Of a stretch of DNA of 64,000 nt, positions 52,383 through 61,662 are shown in pieces. The notes beneath the pieces were generated by a model, which did no database searches, was not told the origin of the DNA, and was given only the letters and a program-made list of their open reading frames with translations. The DNA lies in assembly GCA_944390125.1 (NCBI GenBank), contig CALXOX010000002.1:84312-148311 (forward strand). The letters run 5' to 3'. A program made the translations under genes and the position numbers. The stretch comes from an uncultured Alphaproteobacteria bacterium (GTDB lineage: Bacteria; Pseudomonadota; Alphaproteobacteria; Rs-D84). How positions within the stretch are numbered: the stretch's first letter is position 1; each line of letters opens with the position of its first letter.

Positions 52383-52592
52383 ATGTCCGATATAAAACAA
52401 CAGATTTTTCAAGAACTGGCCGCAGTAGAAGAAGCGGCAAATAGATTGCGCTCTGTAGCCGTGAATGCAGGTAAGCAAACTGACCTGGAAGTTGCAATTT
52501 TAACAGAGCAAGTAAAGAATTTGCGCGAGAAGAATGCGCATGCAACGGATATGATAAATCAAACGATTTCGATACTAAAGAAGTTAAAATGA
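52383..52592 (+). CDS. Short coiled-coil protein upstream of zapA
   Basis: 69 residues, one long amphipathic helix with heptads (AAVEEAANRLRSVAV...LTEQVKNLREKNAHATDMIN). It overlaps the zapA start by 4 bases (ATGA), so it is co-translated. In alphaproteobacteria a DUF4164-type coiled-coil gene commonly precedes zapA; this is the likely family. It may act with ZapA at the division ring, as ZapB does in E. coli, but that is inference. Confidence 0.75.
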   Translation: MSDIKQQIFQELAAVEEAANRLRSVAVNAGKQTDLEVAILTEQVKNLREKNAHATDMINQTISILKKLK

Positions 52593-52864
52593 GCGTAGTT
52601 TCAATACCTATTGTCAACAAGAATTATCCTATGGGGTGTGAAGATGGGCAGGAATCCCGTCTGATAGAGCTTGGGAAGATGGTAGACGCTCGGGCGCGTG
52701 AGATATTGGATAAAATTGGTCCGCTTCCAGAAAATGCTTTATTGGCGACTTTATGTATAGTTTTAGCCGATGAGGTTCATAATAGGCCAACGCCGAGTGT
52801 TAGTGATGCGGATTTAAAGGAAATATTGGCAAGAATTCGTGAAATAAAGAATAAATTGAATTAA
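52589..52864 (+). CDS. zapA: Cell division protein ZapA
   Basis: 91 residues. The beta-alpha N-terminal domain has the pattern VSIPIVNKNYPMGCEDGQESRL followed by LGKMVDARAREIL, and the C-terminal helix starts at ALLATLCIVLADEVHN. ZapA tetramers crosslink FtsZ protofilaments at midcell. The ATG overlaps the previous stop. A terminator follows immediately; no 6S RNA is seen downstream, unlike the arrangement in gammaproteobacteria. Confidence 0.88.
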   Translation: MSVVSIPIVNKNYPMGCEDGQESRLIELGKMVDARAREILDKIGPLPENALLATLCIVLADEVHNRPTPSVSDADLKEILARIREIKNKLN

Positions 52865-52890
52865 AAAAAACGCGCATTGCGCGTTTTTTT
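52864..52890. terminator. Bidirectional terminator zapA / lysozyme-like gene
   Basis: AAAAAAACGCGC/GCGCGTTTTTTT around ATT. Confidence 0.9.
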
Positions 52891-53614
52891 ATATTGTACG
52901 CTGTAAAGATTTTTGAATCATTTTGTCTTGGACCGCGGCATATAAATTCAAAGAATCTAACGCTTGGATTTGTATGAAAGTTTCTTTTCCTGGTCTCCAA
53001 CCTTCAACACTACGTATTGCACGAGCAACACGCATAATTTGTTCATCATTTAAGCTTTTCAGCACAGTGTTAGTTGGTAATCCAGTTATTCTACGCAAGC
53101 TGGCGTTATAACTTTCCGTATCGTTTTCATGTGGTGGCGCATATTTAAAAATTGCCTGAGAAATCGTCAAATTTTTATATTTGTCGGATTTCAATAAAGC
53201 ACATATTGCTTTCATTCCTGTTTCTTCATCAGGAAATACTGCAAAACCACCGGCGTGCCCAATGGCTCCTTGAGTTACTGTGAAATCGGAATAGCGCAAG
53301 CAACCTGGGTTGTTGTTTCGCCAAGCACGTGTTCCGCCGCTGCGACGAAATTGATTTCCGTCTGCACGTGTATATACAACATCGTACCTTTGGGCAGTAG
53401 CGTTTATTGCAATTAAACTGCTTTTTTGTGCGTCTGCAACCATAACAGATGAATCAATAACAGCAGATTTTTCTGGTACAGTTCGCACATCAGAAATTTT
53501 TATAGTATTTGTTTCTGCGGAAGATCCTCTCTCATTAGACCCCGAAGTATGCGCCCCAATAAACATCATGGCGGCACTGGTCAAGACATATGGAAATGTG
53601 CGCTTGAAACTCAT
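52889..53614 (-). CDS. Secreted protein with a lysozyme-like domain, paralogue of 50128-51204
   Basis: 241 residues from ATG 53614, which has a perfect AAAGGAGGT site; a longer frame to 53665 is unlikely. A signal peptide (about 1-20) precedes a linker, then the domain FRRSGGTRAWRNNNPGCLRY, GGFAVFPDEETGMKAICALL, KYAPPHENDTESY, SVEGWRPGK. It aligns almost without gaps to the C-terminal domain of the membrane protein encoded at 50128-51204. The difference is delivery: one is membrane-tethered, this one is free in the periplasm. The catalytic residues of this domain type are not established; a peptidoglycan target is inference. Confidence 0.68.
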   Translation of the reverse strand: MSFKRTFPYVLTSAAMMFIGAHTSGSNERGSSAETNTIKISDVRTVPEKSAVIDSSVMVADAQKSSLIAINATAQRYDVVYTRADGNQFRRSGGTRAWRNNNPGCLRYSDFTVTQGAIGHAGGFAVFPDEETGMKAICALLKSDKYKNLTISQAIFKYAPPHENDTESYNASLRRITGLPTNTVLKSLNDEQIMRVARAIRSVEGWRPGKETFIQIQALDSLNLYAAVQDKMIQKSLQRTI

Positions 53615-53951
53615 TTTTTTACCTCCTTTGCAACCAAAGCAACACGCCGGCGTACCGGTTGTCACAATTATTTATCAGTTTTTGTTTTGATTGGTTCGTC
53701 GCCTCAGAGCAATTTTGGCGACGTACATTCAGACGAAATGATAAAATCATAACGCCCCGACTTGTCTTTCAGAAGACAGCCCGCCCCATTCGGGGAACCA
53801 AAGTTTGTATATACATATAAACTGAAAAAAACAAATTTCAAGTTAAAAATGCATAAAAAACGAAAAAAATTTTTATTTGCTCATTTTGGAACAGAAATTA
53901 GATTTTTTTCTGTTGTTATTTTTTTGCAAATGTTCTAAATTCTGTGGTGTT
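53615..53951. other. Intergenic region upstream of parC
   Basis: This region separates divergent genes. It carries the ribosome site of the lysozyme-like gene, a small GTCTT/AAGAC hairpin at about 53764-53777, a CCCC/GGGG pair near 53785-53797 and an A/T-rich stretch before parC. I find no ORF, tRNA or terminator-quality stem. Confidence 0.45.
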
Positions 53952-56183
53952 ATGAGTAAGGAAATTATCGAAAGAATTGATTCACAGCAACTGTCAGACG
54001 CGCTGTCAGAGCGCTATTTGTCATATGCTGTCAGTACCATTGTGTCGCGTGCTTTACCGGATGTTCGTGACGGTTTAAAGCCGGTGCATCGTCGTATTTT
54101 GTATTCTATGCTGCGCCAGAAATTGTCGCCATCTGCGGCGTTTCGTAAGTGTGCGACAGTTGTTGGTGACGTGTTGGGTCATTATCACCCACATGGTGAC
54201 TCGTCTGTTTATGATGCGATGGTGCGACTGGCTCAGGACTTTTCTGTAAGATACCCATTGATAGATGGACAGGGGAATTTCGGTAATATTGACGGCGATC
54301 CACAGGCAGCATATCGTTATACTGAATCAAAAATGACTGACGCTGCGATGCTTATTATGGAGGGCATTGACGAAGACAGTGTCGATATGATGCCGAACTT
54401 TGATGGTACGACAGTTGAGCCTACTGTTATGCCAGGCGCGTTTCCTAATTTATTGGCGAACGGTGGTATGGGTATTGCAGTTGGTATGGCAACGAATATA
54501 CCGACTCATAACGTGGCAGAGGTTTGTGATGCCTTGACTTTGGTTGTTGATAACCCAGAGGCAACCACCTCGCAGATAATGAAAAAATTAGTTGGACCAG
54601 ATTTTCCAACGGGTGGCGTTCTGATAGATTCTTTTGATACGATTGTAAAGAATTATGATACGGGGCGTGGTGCATTTCGCATTCGTGCAAAATGGGAAGT
54701 TGAAAAACTTGACCGTGGGGCAGAGCAGGTTGTTATAACAGAAATTCCATACGGTATAATAAAATCAAAGTTAGTTGAACAAATTGCCAACTTGATTGAC
54801 GCAAAGAAGTTGCCACTGGTTGATGATATTTCCGATGAATCAACCACAGACGTTAGAATAGTAATTACGCCAAAAAGTCGCAATGTTCCTGCGGACAAGA
54901 TGATGGCTCATTTGTTTGCGATGACCGATTTAGAATATCGGTTTAATATGAATTTTAACGTCATTGATTCTCGTGGTGTACCACGTGTAATGGGAATTGG
55001 TGATGTATTGCGTGAATTTATTGCTCATCAGAAAAATGTTTTAATTCGCCGGACTAATTGGCGTTTGGGTAATATAGAACGTCGTCTGGAAATATTGGGT
55101 GGGTTGCTGATAGTTTATTTGAACTTAGACAGGGTTATCGAAATTATCAGAAACGAAGACGATCCGAAAGCGGTATTGATTGCCGAATTTAATTTGACCG
55201 AGGTGCAGGTAGAGGCGATATTAAATACACGTTTGCGTTCTTTGCGTAAATTGGAAGAAATGGAAATTCGTCGTGAAGACGCGGAATTACTGGCTGAAAA
55301 GAAGAATTTACAAGATTTATTGGCAAGCCCAGAAATGCAGAACGAACAGTTAAAGGCGTGGTTTGCTGATATTAAAAAGCGTTATGATAAAAAGACGGCT
55401 TTGGGGCGTCGTCGTACTCAGTGGGCGCCATTGACAGAAGAAGTTGTTGTAAATGCAGAAGAGTTTATTGAAAAAGAGCCTATAACTGTAATTTTGTCGT
55501 CTATGGGCTGGATACGTGCTGCCAAGGGACATTTGGATTTGAACAATTTGGATGTAAAATTCAAAGAGGGTGATGAGTTGCAGTTTGCCTTCCATGCACA
55601 ATCAACAGATAAGATAAATCTGTTCGCCAGTGGTGGAAAGATGTTTACTTTGAGTGCAAATGAATTACCATCGGCGCGTGGTTTTGGTGAATCGGTGCGT
55701 ATGATGGCTGATATTGGTGCAGAAGAAAATATAGTATCTGCGTTTGTATTGGATACTAACGCCAAATACTTGCTGGTTGGACGTCATGGAACAGGATTTG
55801 TTGTGTCTGGCGAAAATTGCTTGGCGCAGACGCGTACGGGTAAGCAGGTTATGAACACAGATGACAGAAACCCAGCGACAATGTGCGTACCTGTAACGGG
55901 TGATACAGTTGCGATGTCTGGTTCAAATGACAAGTTGTTGATATTTGCAGCATCTGAAATTCCAGAAATGACACGTGGTAAGGGGGTAATTTTACAGAAA
56001 TATAATGCCGAACGCACATACGTTTTGGATGTTATGTTCTTTAATGCCGCGGATGGTTTTGGTTGGACAACTGGGCGTGGAACAACAAAGATGGATGATT
56101 GGGCGCCTTGGACAGGAAAGCGTGCATCTCAGGGACGTACTGTTCCGGTTGGTTTTCCTCGTAGCGGAAAATTTGGAAAATAG
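53952..56183 (+). CDS. parC: DNA topoisomerase IV subunit A
   Basis: 743 residues from ATG 53952 ([20 protein letters not shown]); the frame is open to 53877 but that extension is not family-like. The breakage-reunion domain shows [21 protein letters not shown], the quinolone-pocket [20 protein letters not shown] and the tyrosine in AAYRYTE. ParC rather than GyrA is preferred from the [18 protein letters not shown] context, the length and the lack of a GyrA box (QRRGGKG). With ParE it decatenates daughter chromosomes. Ribosome site weak (GGTG). A TATGGCCC/GGGCCATA hairpin at 56192-56211 follows the stop. Confidence 0.9.
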   Translation: MSKEIIERIDSQQLSDALSERYLSYAVSTIVSRALPDVRDGLKPVHRRILYSMLRQKLSPSAAFRKCATVVGDVLGHYHPHGDSSVYDAMVRLAQDFSVRYPLIDGQGNFGNIDGDPQAAYRYTESKMTDAAMLIMEGIDEDSVDMMPNFDGTTVEPTVMPGAFPNLLANGGMGIAVGMATNIPTHNVAEVCDALTLVVDNPEATTSQIMKKLVGPDFPTGGVLIDSFDTIVKNYDTGRGAFRIRAKWEVEKLDRGAEQVVITEIPYGIIKSKLVEQIANLIDAKKLPLVDDISDESTTDVRIVITPKSRNVPADKMMAHLFAMTDLEYRFNMNFNVIDSRGVPRVMGIGDVLREFIAHQKNVLIRRTNWRLGNIERRLEILGGLLIVYLNLDRVIEIIRNEDDPKAVLIAEFNLTEVQVEAILNTRLRSLRKLEEMEIRREDAELLAEKKNLQDLLASPEMQNEQLKAWFADIKKRYDKKTALGRRRTQWAPLTEEVVVNAEEFIEKEPITVILSSMGWIRAAKGHLDLNNLDVKFKEGDELQFAFHAQSTDKINLFASGGKMFTLSANELPSARGFGESVRMMADIGAEENIVSAFVLDTNAKYLLVGRHGTGFVVSGENCLAQTRTGKQVMNTDDRNPATMCVPVTGDTVAMSGSNDKLLIFAASEIPEMTRGKGVILQKYNAERTYVLDVMFFNAADGFGWTTGRGTTKMDDWAPWTGKRASQGRTVPVGFPRSGKFGK

Positions 56184-56274
56184 TCATGATTTATGGCCCT
56201 GCGGGGCCATAAAAAATCCCCTTGTATAGTTAAAATAATCTTTATACAATCTCAAATAGAGAAAGGGGTGAAAA

Positions 56275-57453
56275 ATGAGAAAACTTCCGTATTATTTGGT
56301 GTTGTTTAGCTTGTTGACGGCATGTAGTGATGGTGGTACACCGACGTGCGTTGGGCCAAATGGTGCGTGTGGTTTTGACGGATTGACTCCTGACCCAAAT
56401 CGTTTTATAGACCCCGCCGCCAATAGCAATAAACATGTTACAAGAATGATTGCGCTAAATGATGCGCAGGTAACAGCATATGTTCAAAATAAGTTGAATG
56501 GTTATAGTGGAGATGGTTCTGATGATTATCTAGCAATTGCGCAAACTGCATTGCAAATTGCGAACGGAGAATCAGTATCTGGGGTAGAGGCTGATATACT
56601 AAATCCTGCTATGTATGTGGTAAATTCGGGACTTTATGTGGTTTGTAGCGGTGCAACTGATGCTGCGGCTTGTGTTTCTGACTGGGGAACTGAAAATGCC
56701 TCATTGCTGGCTCAACGCTTGACAGAACTGCGCGCGCGAGCGGATTTGTTGGATATAAGTAGTGTAGATTTTGCAACCAGTACTGGTTCAGATACAAATT
56801 TAACCTTTTCTGTTGATGCCAGCGGGAAAATAACAGGTGTATCTGTTGGTGGAACAGATTATGCAAGAAACGGAAACTCAAACACATTTACAAACGGGGA
56901 TTCTACGTTGACTTACAATTCTGGTGTGATAAGTCAAGATACTGGAATTTTGTCTTATTCTGATTTTGGTGTTTATCAAATTACTACGGGTGGTGTGGCT
57001 GGAAACAATATTCCGTTTGCCGGTGGATACGAAACACAGAAAATCGCAGAAAATGATATTCAGACAGCAATCTCTTCTGATATGACATTTTCGGGGGCGG
57101 CGGTTGGAACGGTAACAAATTCTGAAAATCAGGTTTTAGATATAGCCGATAATCGTGCATCGTTGGTATTTAGTAAAGAAACAGGCTCTTCAACATTGAA
57201 TGCGAATTTTTCGAATTGGTATAATATATCTGTTACAAAAGATATGAATACAACGGATGCCAATATTACATTTTCTGGTTATAAGGGGCCAGAAGGGTAC
57301 CAAGTATCTAGCGATGTATCTGGGGGAACTGCTAGTATGAATATTGGATACTATGGCCCAAATCCTGAAACAGGCATACCGACTGAAGCAACGGGTTTGG
57401 TTGGTTTTAGTGATGGCGGTATAGATATGAGCGTTGCGTTTGGTGTGAAATAG
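56275..57453 (+). CDS. Surface lipoprotein, probable Slam cargo
   Basis: 392 residues. The lipobox LTAC (Cys 17) is followed by SDGGTPTC and a helical region (about 40-160). The C-terminal half (about 165-392) is a small beta-rich domain with the strand pattern of TbpB-like handles and barrels: LTFSVDASGKITGVSVGG, MTFSGAAVGTVTN, RASLVFSKETGSSTLNANFS, ANITFSGYKGPEG, and GLVGFSDGGIDMSVAFGVK. The next gene, 2 bases on, encodes a Slam-type exporter, so this lipoprotein should be flipped to the cell surface. Ligand unknown (metal carriers, complement factors and host proteins are known for other cargos). AAAGGGGTG precedes the ATG. Confidence 0.75.
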   Translation: MRKLPYYLVLFSLLTACSDGGTPTCVGPNGACGFDGLTPDPNRFIDPAANSNKHVTRMIALNDAQVTAYVQNKLNGYSGDGSDDYLAIAQTALQIANGESVSGVEADILNPAMYVVNSGLYVVCSGATDAAACVSDWGTENASLLAQRLTELRARADLLDISSVDFATSTGSDTNLTFSVDASGKITGVSVGGTDYARNGNSNTFTNGDSTLTYNSGVISQDTGILSYSDFGVYQITTGGVAGNNIPFAGGYETQKIAENDIQTAISSDMTFSGAAVGTVTNSENQVLDIADNRASLVFSKETGSSTLNANFSNWYNISVTKDMNTTDANITFSGYKGPEGYQVSSDVSGGTASMNIGYYGPNPETGIPTEATGLVGFSDGGIDMSVAFGVK

Positions 57454-57455
57454 TT

Positions 57456-58814
57456 TTGAAAAGGGTATACGTAATTTTACTTTTGTTGCTTCTGCCTGGG
57501 GTGACCTGGGCAGATTCTTCATTTGTAAAAAAGGATGCCGAAGGAACAGAAATAACCATGTCTGCCACTGAGGCGTTAAAGATAGCCGCCGCGATGATAG
57601 ATAATAAAGAACTTGATGTGGCAGAGCAGATTTTAACAAATATACCATCGATGGGTGGTGGGCCGTTAGAGATAGAACGCTGGTTTTTGCTGGGGCGACT
57701 TAGTGCTGCGCATGGAGATTATCAAAAGGCAATTCAGATATATCGTACAATTTTGGATTCGCAGCCATCTTTGGCGCGTGTCAGATTTGAATTGGCTATC
57801 TGTTATATGGAAACCGATCAATGGTACCGTGCGGATTATCAGTTACGTTTGGCTATGGCGGGAAAAGACTTGCCAGAGAATGTGCGTCAAATGATGGAAT
57901 ATTATCGTTATGTTGTACGCCAGAATAAGAACTGGAATGTCTGGTTTAATTTCGGGGCAGCACCAGATAATAATGTAAATAACGCCAGTGGCGGTCAGGA
58001 ATGTATAATAACAATATTTGGCCCTTTGTGCAGAAACTTGATAGAACCAGAATCGGCAGTTGGTTTAAATTTTCAGTTTGGTGGTGATTACGAGTTTAAA
58101 CTTTCTAATCAATGGCGTTGGAAAAGCGAGGCCGGTTTATATACAAATGTGTATGATTTACATGACTATGATGACTTGTATTTATATGCCAGTACCGGTC
58201 CCAGATTTATTTGGAATCGCGGCGATGTTTGGTTGGCAGGTGTTGCATCGAGACGTTGGTATGGGTGGCACGAGTATAATTGGTCTGCAGGCACGCGCAT
58301 TTCAACAAATTATGATTTTACAAATAAATTGACGGGAGGACTATCTCTGCAATTTTTAAATAACAGATATGATTACTATGGTCGGTATTTGAATAGCGCA
58401 ACTTACATTAGTAAATTTCATTTTGCATATTCCATTTTACCAAATTTATACACGGTATTTCGTGGAGGTGTGAGGCGTGAAGATGCAGCGTCGCCAACGT
58501 ATTCATATTGGATGCCTGATGTCAGTTTTGGTGTTGGTGCAGAATTGTCGTATGGTTTTAACATTTATTTTGAACCGTCTATATATTGGCAATTTTATGA
58601 TGCGCCGCAATGGTCGGTAAAATACGGCACTTTTATGCAAATAACAGAACACAATTTTTCACAGCGTTATGTGTTGTCTGTTTCAAATGATAATTTTGAA
58701 GTAATGGACTTTGTCCCGACTATATTATTCAGTTATACGCGCCGAGATTCTAACATATGGCAGCGTGAATATGACAGATGGGCCATAGAATTCACTTTGT
58801 CGCGTAGATTTTAG
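57456..58814 (+). CDS. Slam: surface lipoprotein assembly modifier (type XI secretion)
   Basis: 452 residues. Signal peptide (to VTWAD). The N-terminal periplasmic domain (about 30-150) has TPR-like helix pairs (FLLGRLSAAHGDYQKAIQIYR, LARVRFELAICYMETDQWYR). The C-terminal 300 residues are a DUF560-type barrel (FNFGAAPDNNVNN, FQFGGDYEFKL, WLAGVASRRWYG, PTILFSYTRRDSNIW) ending FTLSRRF. This architecture is Slam, which translocates lipoproteins across the outer membrane together with BAM. The start is a TTG 2 bases after the cargo stop, indicating coupled translation. The cargo-then-Slam order is typical. Confidence 0.85.
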   Translation: MKRVYVILLLLLLPGVTWADSSFVKKDAEGTEITMSATEALKIAAAMIDNKELDVAEQILTNIPSMGGGPLEIERWFLLGRLSAAHGDYQKAIQIYRTILDSQPSLARVRFELAICYMETDQWYRADYQLRLAMAGKDLPENVRQMMEYYRYVVRQNKNWNVWFNFGAAPDNNVNNASGGQECIITIFGPLCRNLIEPESAVGLNFQFGGDYEFKLSNQWRWKSEAGLYTNVYDLHDYDDLYLYASTGPRFIWNRGDVWLAGVASRRWYGWHEYNWSAGTRISTNYDFTNKLTGGLSLQFLNNRYDYYGRYLNSATYISKFHFAYSILPNLYTVFRGGVRREDAASPTYSYWMPDVSFGVGAELSYGFNIYFEPSIYWQFYDAPQWSVKYGTFMQITEHNFSQRYVLSVSNDNFEVMDFVPTILFSYTRRDSNIWQREYDRWAIEFTLSRRF

Positions 58815-58831
58815 AATTGGTAGCGTAAATA

Positions 58832-58861
58832 AAAAATGACACCAAACCGGTGTCATTTTTT
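58832..58861. terminator. Bidirectional terminator, Slam gene / rpmG
   Basis: AAATGACACC/GGTGTCATTT around AAACC, with A and T runs. Confidence 0.9.
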
Positions 58862-58885
58862 ATAAAACTGTAATAATCACAAAAA

Positions 58886-59065
58886 TTAGTGTGACATTTT
58901 GCCTTCTGTCATAACGACATGCTTACGCAATTTCGGGTCATACTTGCGGAACTTCATTTTACCCGCTGTATTTTCCGACTTAGTGTTTTTTGTAGTTGTA
59001 TAATAATAGCCAGTTTCTTTATTTTCCAGCTTTACAACTTCTTTACTGCCTTTCTTAGATGCCAT
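58886..59065 (-). CDS. rpmG: 50S ribosomal protein L33
   Basis: 59 residues, short enough to be missed by length cut-offs. The minus strand reads MASKKGSKEVVKLENKETGY, then YYTTTKNTKSENTAGKMKFR, KYDPKLRKHVVMTEGKMSH. The TKN-x4-x-KFRKYDP-x-x-RKHV core is the alphaproteobacterial L33, without the zinc-binding cysteines of the other form. It is a component of the large ribosomal subunit near the E site. It is monocistronic, with a terminator downstream. Confidence 0.94.
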   Translation of the reverse strand: MASKKGSKEVVKLENKETGYYYTTTKNTKSENTAGKMKFRKYDPKLRKHVVMTEGKMSH

Positions 59066-59175
59066 TTTATAAACCTTTTTTATTACTGGGTGAAATTTTA
59101 GGTTAAATTTTACTGGAAATCAAGTAAATTTTATCATAATATAGCAAGGTCGATTTTTTACAATAGGCTTTAACT

Positions 59176-59260
<85 letters not shown>

Positions 59261-59280
59261 AAATTTCAATTACATTTATC

Positions 59281-59400
59281 TTAGTAAACTGGGTAATTGC
59301 GCGGGAAGGATGTGTCTGGGCGCTGCAAGTCGGATTTCACGCCGCATGCGGCAACAGCTAACGTAGAAATAAATAAGATTCCTAAAAATATTTTCTTCAT
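59281..59400 (-). CDS. LptM-like small lipoprotein, 39 aa
   Basis: The minus strand encodes MKKIFLGILFISTLAVAACG, then VKSDLQRPDTSFPRNYPVY. The lipobox AVAAC (Cys 19) followed by G-V-K-x-D-L-x-x-P is the pattern of YifL/LptM lipoproteins, which help LptD fold and oxidise its disulfides. It is very short and had to be read by hand. A sigma-70 promoter (TTGACT-18-TATAAT) ends 6 bases before the ATG and there is no ribosome site, so the mRNA may be leaderless. It has no linked lysA gene, unlike E. coli. Confidence 0.75.
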   Translation of the reverse strand: MKKIFLGILFISTLAVAACGVKSDLQRPDTSFPRNYPVY

Positions 59401-59406
59401 ACGTCA

Positions 59407-59436
59407 ATTATAAAACTCTGCTCCCTAAAAAGTCAA
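59407..59436 (-). promoter_or_regulatory. Strong sigma-70 promoter abutting the LptM-like start
   Basis: On the minus strand TTGACT (59436-59431), 18 bases, TATAAT (59412-59407), 6 bases, ATG (59400). The predicted transcription start falls at or within a base of the A of ATG. Confidence 0.7.
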
Positions 59437-59524
59437 ATATTTCAGGTATGGAATTCAGTCCTGTTTATTTGTGGTTTATTTGCAGACTATAATCTACCTG
59501 TACCATAAAATCAAAGGAGAGATT

Positions 59525-61297
59525 ATGTATCACAGTAATGGAAATTACGAAGCATTTGCAAGTCCGCTGCCACCGGCAGATTCTGCGAAGAAATCGGCGT
59601 ATATAGTTGGTGGCGGCCTGGCGGGGCTTGCCGCTGCGGTGTTTATGATTCGTGACGGTAAGATGAAGGGTAATAAGATTCATATATTTGAGGAATTACC
59701 TTTGGCTGGGGGCAGTATGGATGGAATATTTAACCCGGCGCGCGGTTATATAATTCGAGGCGGCCGTGAAATGGAAGCTCATTTTGAAACATTGTGGGAC
59801 TTGTTTCGTTCAATTCCGTCTTTAGAAAATCCGGACATTTCCGTTTTGGATGAGTTTTATTGGTTAAATAAAAAAGACCCAAGTTTTTCACATTGTCGTG
59901 CCATAGAAAAGCGGGGCAAGCGCATGAAAGATGATGGAAAACTTACGTTGACTCCAAAGGCAATACGAGAGTTGATTGATTTGGCTTTGACACCTGAAGA
60001 AAAATTGCAAGATGTTCAGATAGACCAGGTATTCACAGAAGAATTTTTTGAATCAAATTTCTGGTTGTATTGGGCGACTATGTTTGCATTTGAAAAATGG
60101 TCCAGCGCAATGGAAATGCGCAGGTATATTTTGCGCTTTATTCATCACGTTGGAAAATTGGCAGATATGTCGGCACTGAAGTTCACAAAGTATAACCAGT
60201 ATGAATCTTTGATAACGCCATTAGTTCGGTGGTTGGAAGAACGAGGGGTGAAATTTCATTTTGATACAACAATTACTAATGTAATTGTAGATTCTAAAGC
60301 AACAAAAAAAGTCGCAAAGAAAATAGAGATGGTAAAATCTGGACGCAAAAAAGAAATTAGTTTAACCCCAGATGACTTAGTGTTTATAACTAATGGTTCT
60401 ATTACAGAAAGTACGACGTATGGTGATAACGATACGGCTGCAGATACGCGTCATGAACTGGGGGCCAGCTGGCAGTTGTGGAAAAATATGGCAAAGCAAA
60501 GTAAAGAGTTCGGTCGTCCGGAAAAATTCTGTGAAAACATACCAGCAGCAAATTGGGTTATGTCTGCAACTATAACATTGATGGACGACACAGTTGTTCC
60601 GTATATTGAAAAGATATGTAAAAAGAACCCGCATAGTGGTTCTATTGTTAGTAGTGGTCCTGTCACTATAAAAGACTCTAACTGGTTTTATGGATTCAGC
60701 ATTTCTCGTCAGCCCCATTTTCGTAGCCAGAAACCAAATGAAATAGTTGTTTGGACGTATGGATTGCTGTCTGATACGAACGGTAATTACATAAAGAAAA
60801 AGATTGCCGATTGTACTGGTGCAGAACTTTGTGCAGAATGGTTATACCATATTGGTGTACCAGAATCTCAGATAGAAGACATTGCGCATAATCGTTCAAA
60901 TACCGTACCGTCTCATATGCCGTATATAACAACGTATTTTATGCCACGTGCGCTGGGAGACAGGCCATTGGTTGTGCCAAAGGGTTCTGTGAATTTGGCG
61001 TTTATAGGTAATTATGCGGAAACGGAAAGAGACACAGTATTTACAACGGAATATTCTGTTCGTACTGCCATGGAGGCGGTTTATTCATTGCTGAATATAG
61101 ACCGTGGTGTTCCAGAGGTGTTTGATTCTTGCTTTGATGTCCGTATGTTATTGCAGAGCATATATTATCTGAATGACAGAAAGAAGTTGCGCGAGATAGA
61201 TGTACCTTGGGTATTAAAACTTTTGGAAAAACAGGGCATGAAAAAGGTAAAGGGTACGTATTTAGAAGAATTATTACGTGAAGCGAGGTTGATTTAA
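59525..61297 (+). CDS. ohyA: Oleate hydratase (myosin-cross-reactive antigen family)
   Basis: 590 residues from ATG 59525 (AAAGGAGAGA upstream; a longer frame to 59471 is unlikely). An FAD dinucleotide motif [15 protein letters not shown] near residue 28 is followed by [15 protein letters not shown] and [19 protein letters not shown], then SEFYWLN-like [15 protein letters not shown]. This is the myosin-cross-reactive-antigen family throughout. It adds water to cis-9 double bonds, turning oleate to 10-hydroxystearate; bacteria use it to detoxify host unsaturated fatty acids. It is a single-gene unit with its own terminator. Very common in Gram-positive gut bacteria, less so in alphaproteobacteria. 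Confidence 0.93.
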   Translation: MYHSNGNYEAFASPLPPADSAKKSAYIVGGGLAGLAAAVFMIRDGKMKGNKIHIFEELPLAGGSMDGIFNPARGYIIRGGREMEAHFETLWDLFRSIPSLENPDISVLDEFYWLNKKDPSFSHCRAIEKRGKRMKDDGKLTLTPKAIRELIDLALTPEEKLQDVQIDQVFTEEFFESNFWLYWATMFAFEKWSSAMEMRRYILRFIHHVGKLADMSALKFTKYNQYESLITPLVRWLEERGVKFHFDTTITNVIVDSKATKKVAKKIEMVKSGRKKEISLTPDDLVFITNGSITESTTYGDNDTAADTRHELGASWQLWKNMAKQSKEFGRPEKFCENIPAANWVMSATITLMDDTVVPYIEKICKKNPHSGSIVSSGPVTIKDSNWFYGFSISRQPHFRSQKPNEIVVWTYGLLSDTNGNYIKKKIADCTGAELCAEWLYHIGVPESQIEDIAHNRSNTVPSHMPYITTYFMPRALGDRPLVVPKGSVNLAFIGNYAETERDTVFTTEYSVRTAMEAVYSLLNIDRGVPEVFDSCFDVRMLLQSIYYLNDRKKLREIDVPWVLKLLEKQGMKKVKGTYLEELLREARLI

Positions 61298-61302
61298 TAA
61301 AG

Positions 61303-61326
61303 AACCACCCGCAAGGGTGGTTTTTT
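61303..61326. terminator. Bidirectional terminator
   Basis: AACCACCC/GGGTGGTT with GCAA loop and a T run, between oleate hydratase and the HTH gene. Confidence 0.88.
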
Positions 61327-61549
61327 AATGAACAAATCGCCCGAATTCTTCGGGTGAAAGTTTTGCAAATGCAGCAACTTTAGACAGTGTATTTCCAGAA
61401 GGCCAATGCGGTTTACCGTATTTTGAAACACGCTTACTTTTATTAAATGCAGTTGGGTCTAAGCCACAGGCTTTTGCAAGACCAGAACAGCTCAATCCCA
61501 TTTGTACTGCAATCTGATCAATTGCCGCCCAAATATGACTGTGTGTCAT
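61325..61549 (-). CDS. Stand-alone HTH regulator, N-terminal domain of an S24-type repressor
   Basis: 74 residues. MTHSHIWAAIDQIAVQMGLS followed by CSGLAKACGLDPTAFNKSKR and the WPSGNTLSKVAAF end match the DNA-binding half of alphaproteobacterial XRE/S24 (LexA/CI-like) repressors. The S24 self-cleavage half, normally about 130 residues, is absent: the frame ends in a stop at the terminator, so this is an HTH-only version. GGAGAGAG precedes the ATG. An 8-bp inverted repeat upstream (61572-61596) is a candidate autoregulatory operator. Targets unknown; oleate hydratase, its convergent neighbour, is one possibility. Confidence 0.75.
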   Translation of the reverse strand: MTHSHIWAAIDQIAVQMGLSCSGLAKACGLDPTAFNKSKRVSKYGKPHWPSGNTLSKVAAFAKLSPEEFGRFVH

Positions 61550-61571
61550 CGTTCTCTCTCCATACTTTAAA

Positions 61572-61596
61572 ATATCTAGGACTGTGTTCTAGATAT
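61572..61596. promoter_or_regulatory. Inverted repeat upstream of the HTH gene, candidate operator
   Basis: ATATCTAG-N9-CTAGATAT is a perfect 8-bp inverted repeat 23 bases before the HTH start. A further CTAGAT half-site lies at 61645-61650. No T run follows, so it does not look like a terminator. Confidence 0.55.
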
Positions 61597-61662
61597 AGTT
61601 GAATTATGAATATATTTCTAATAAAAGTACAGAAGTAAAAATTCCTAGATGAATATTTTTAC

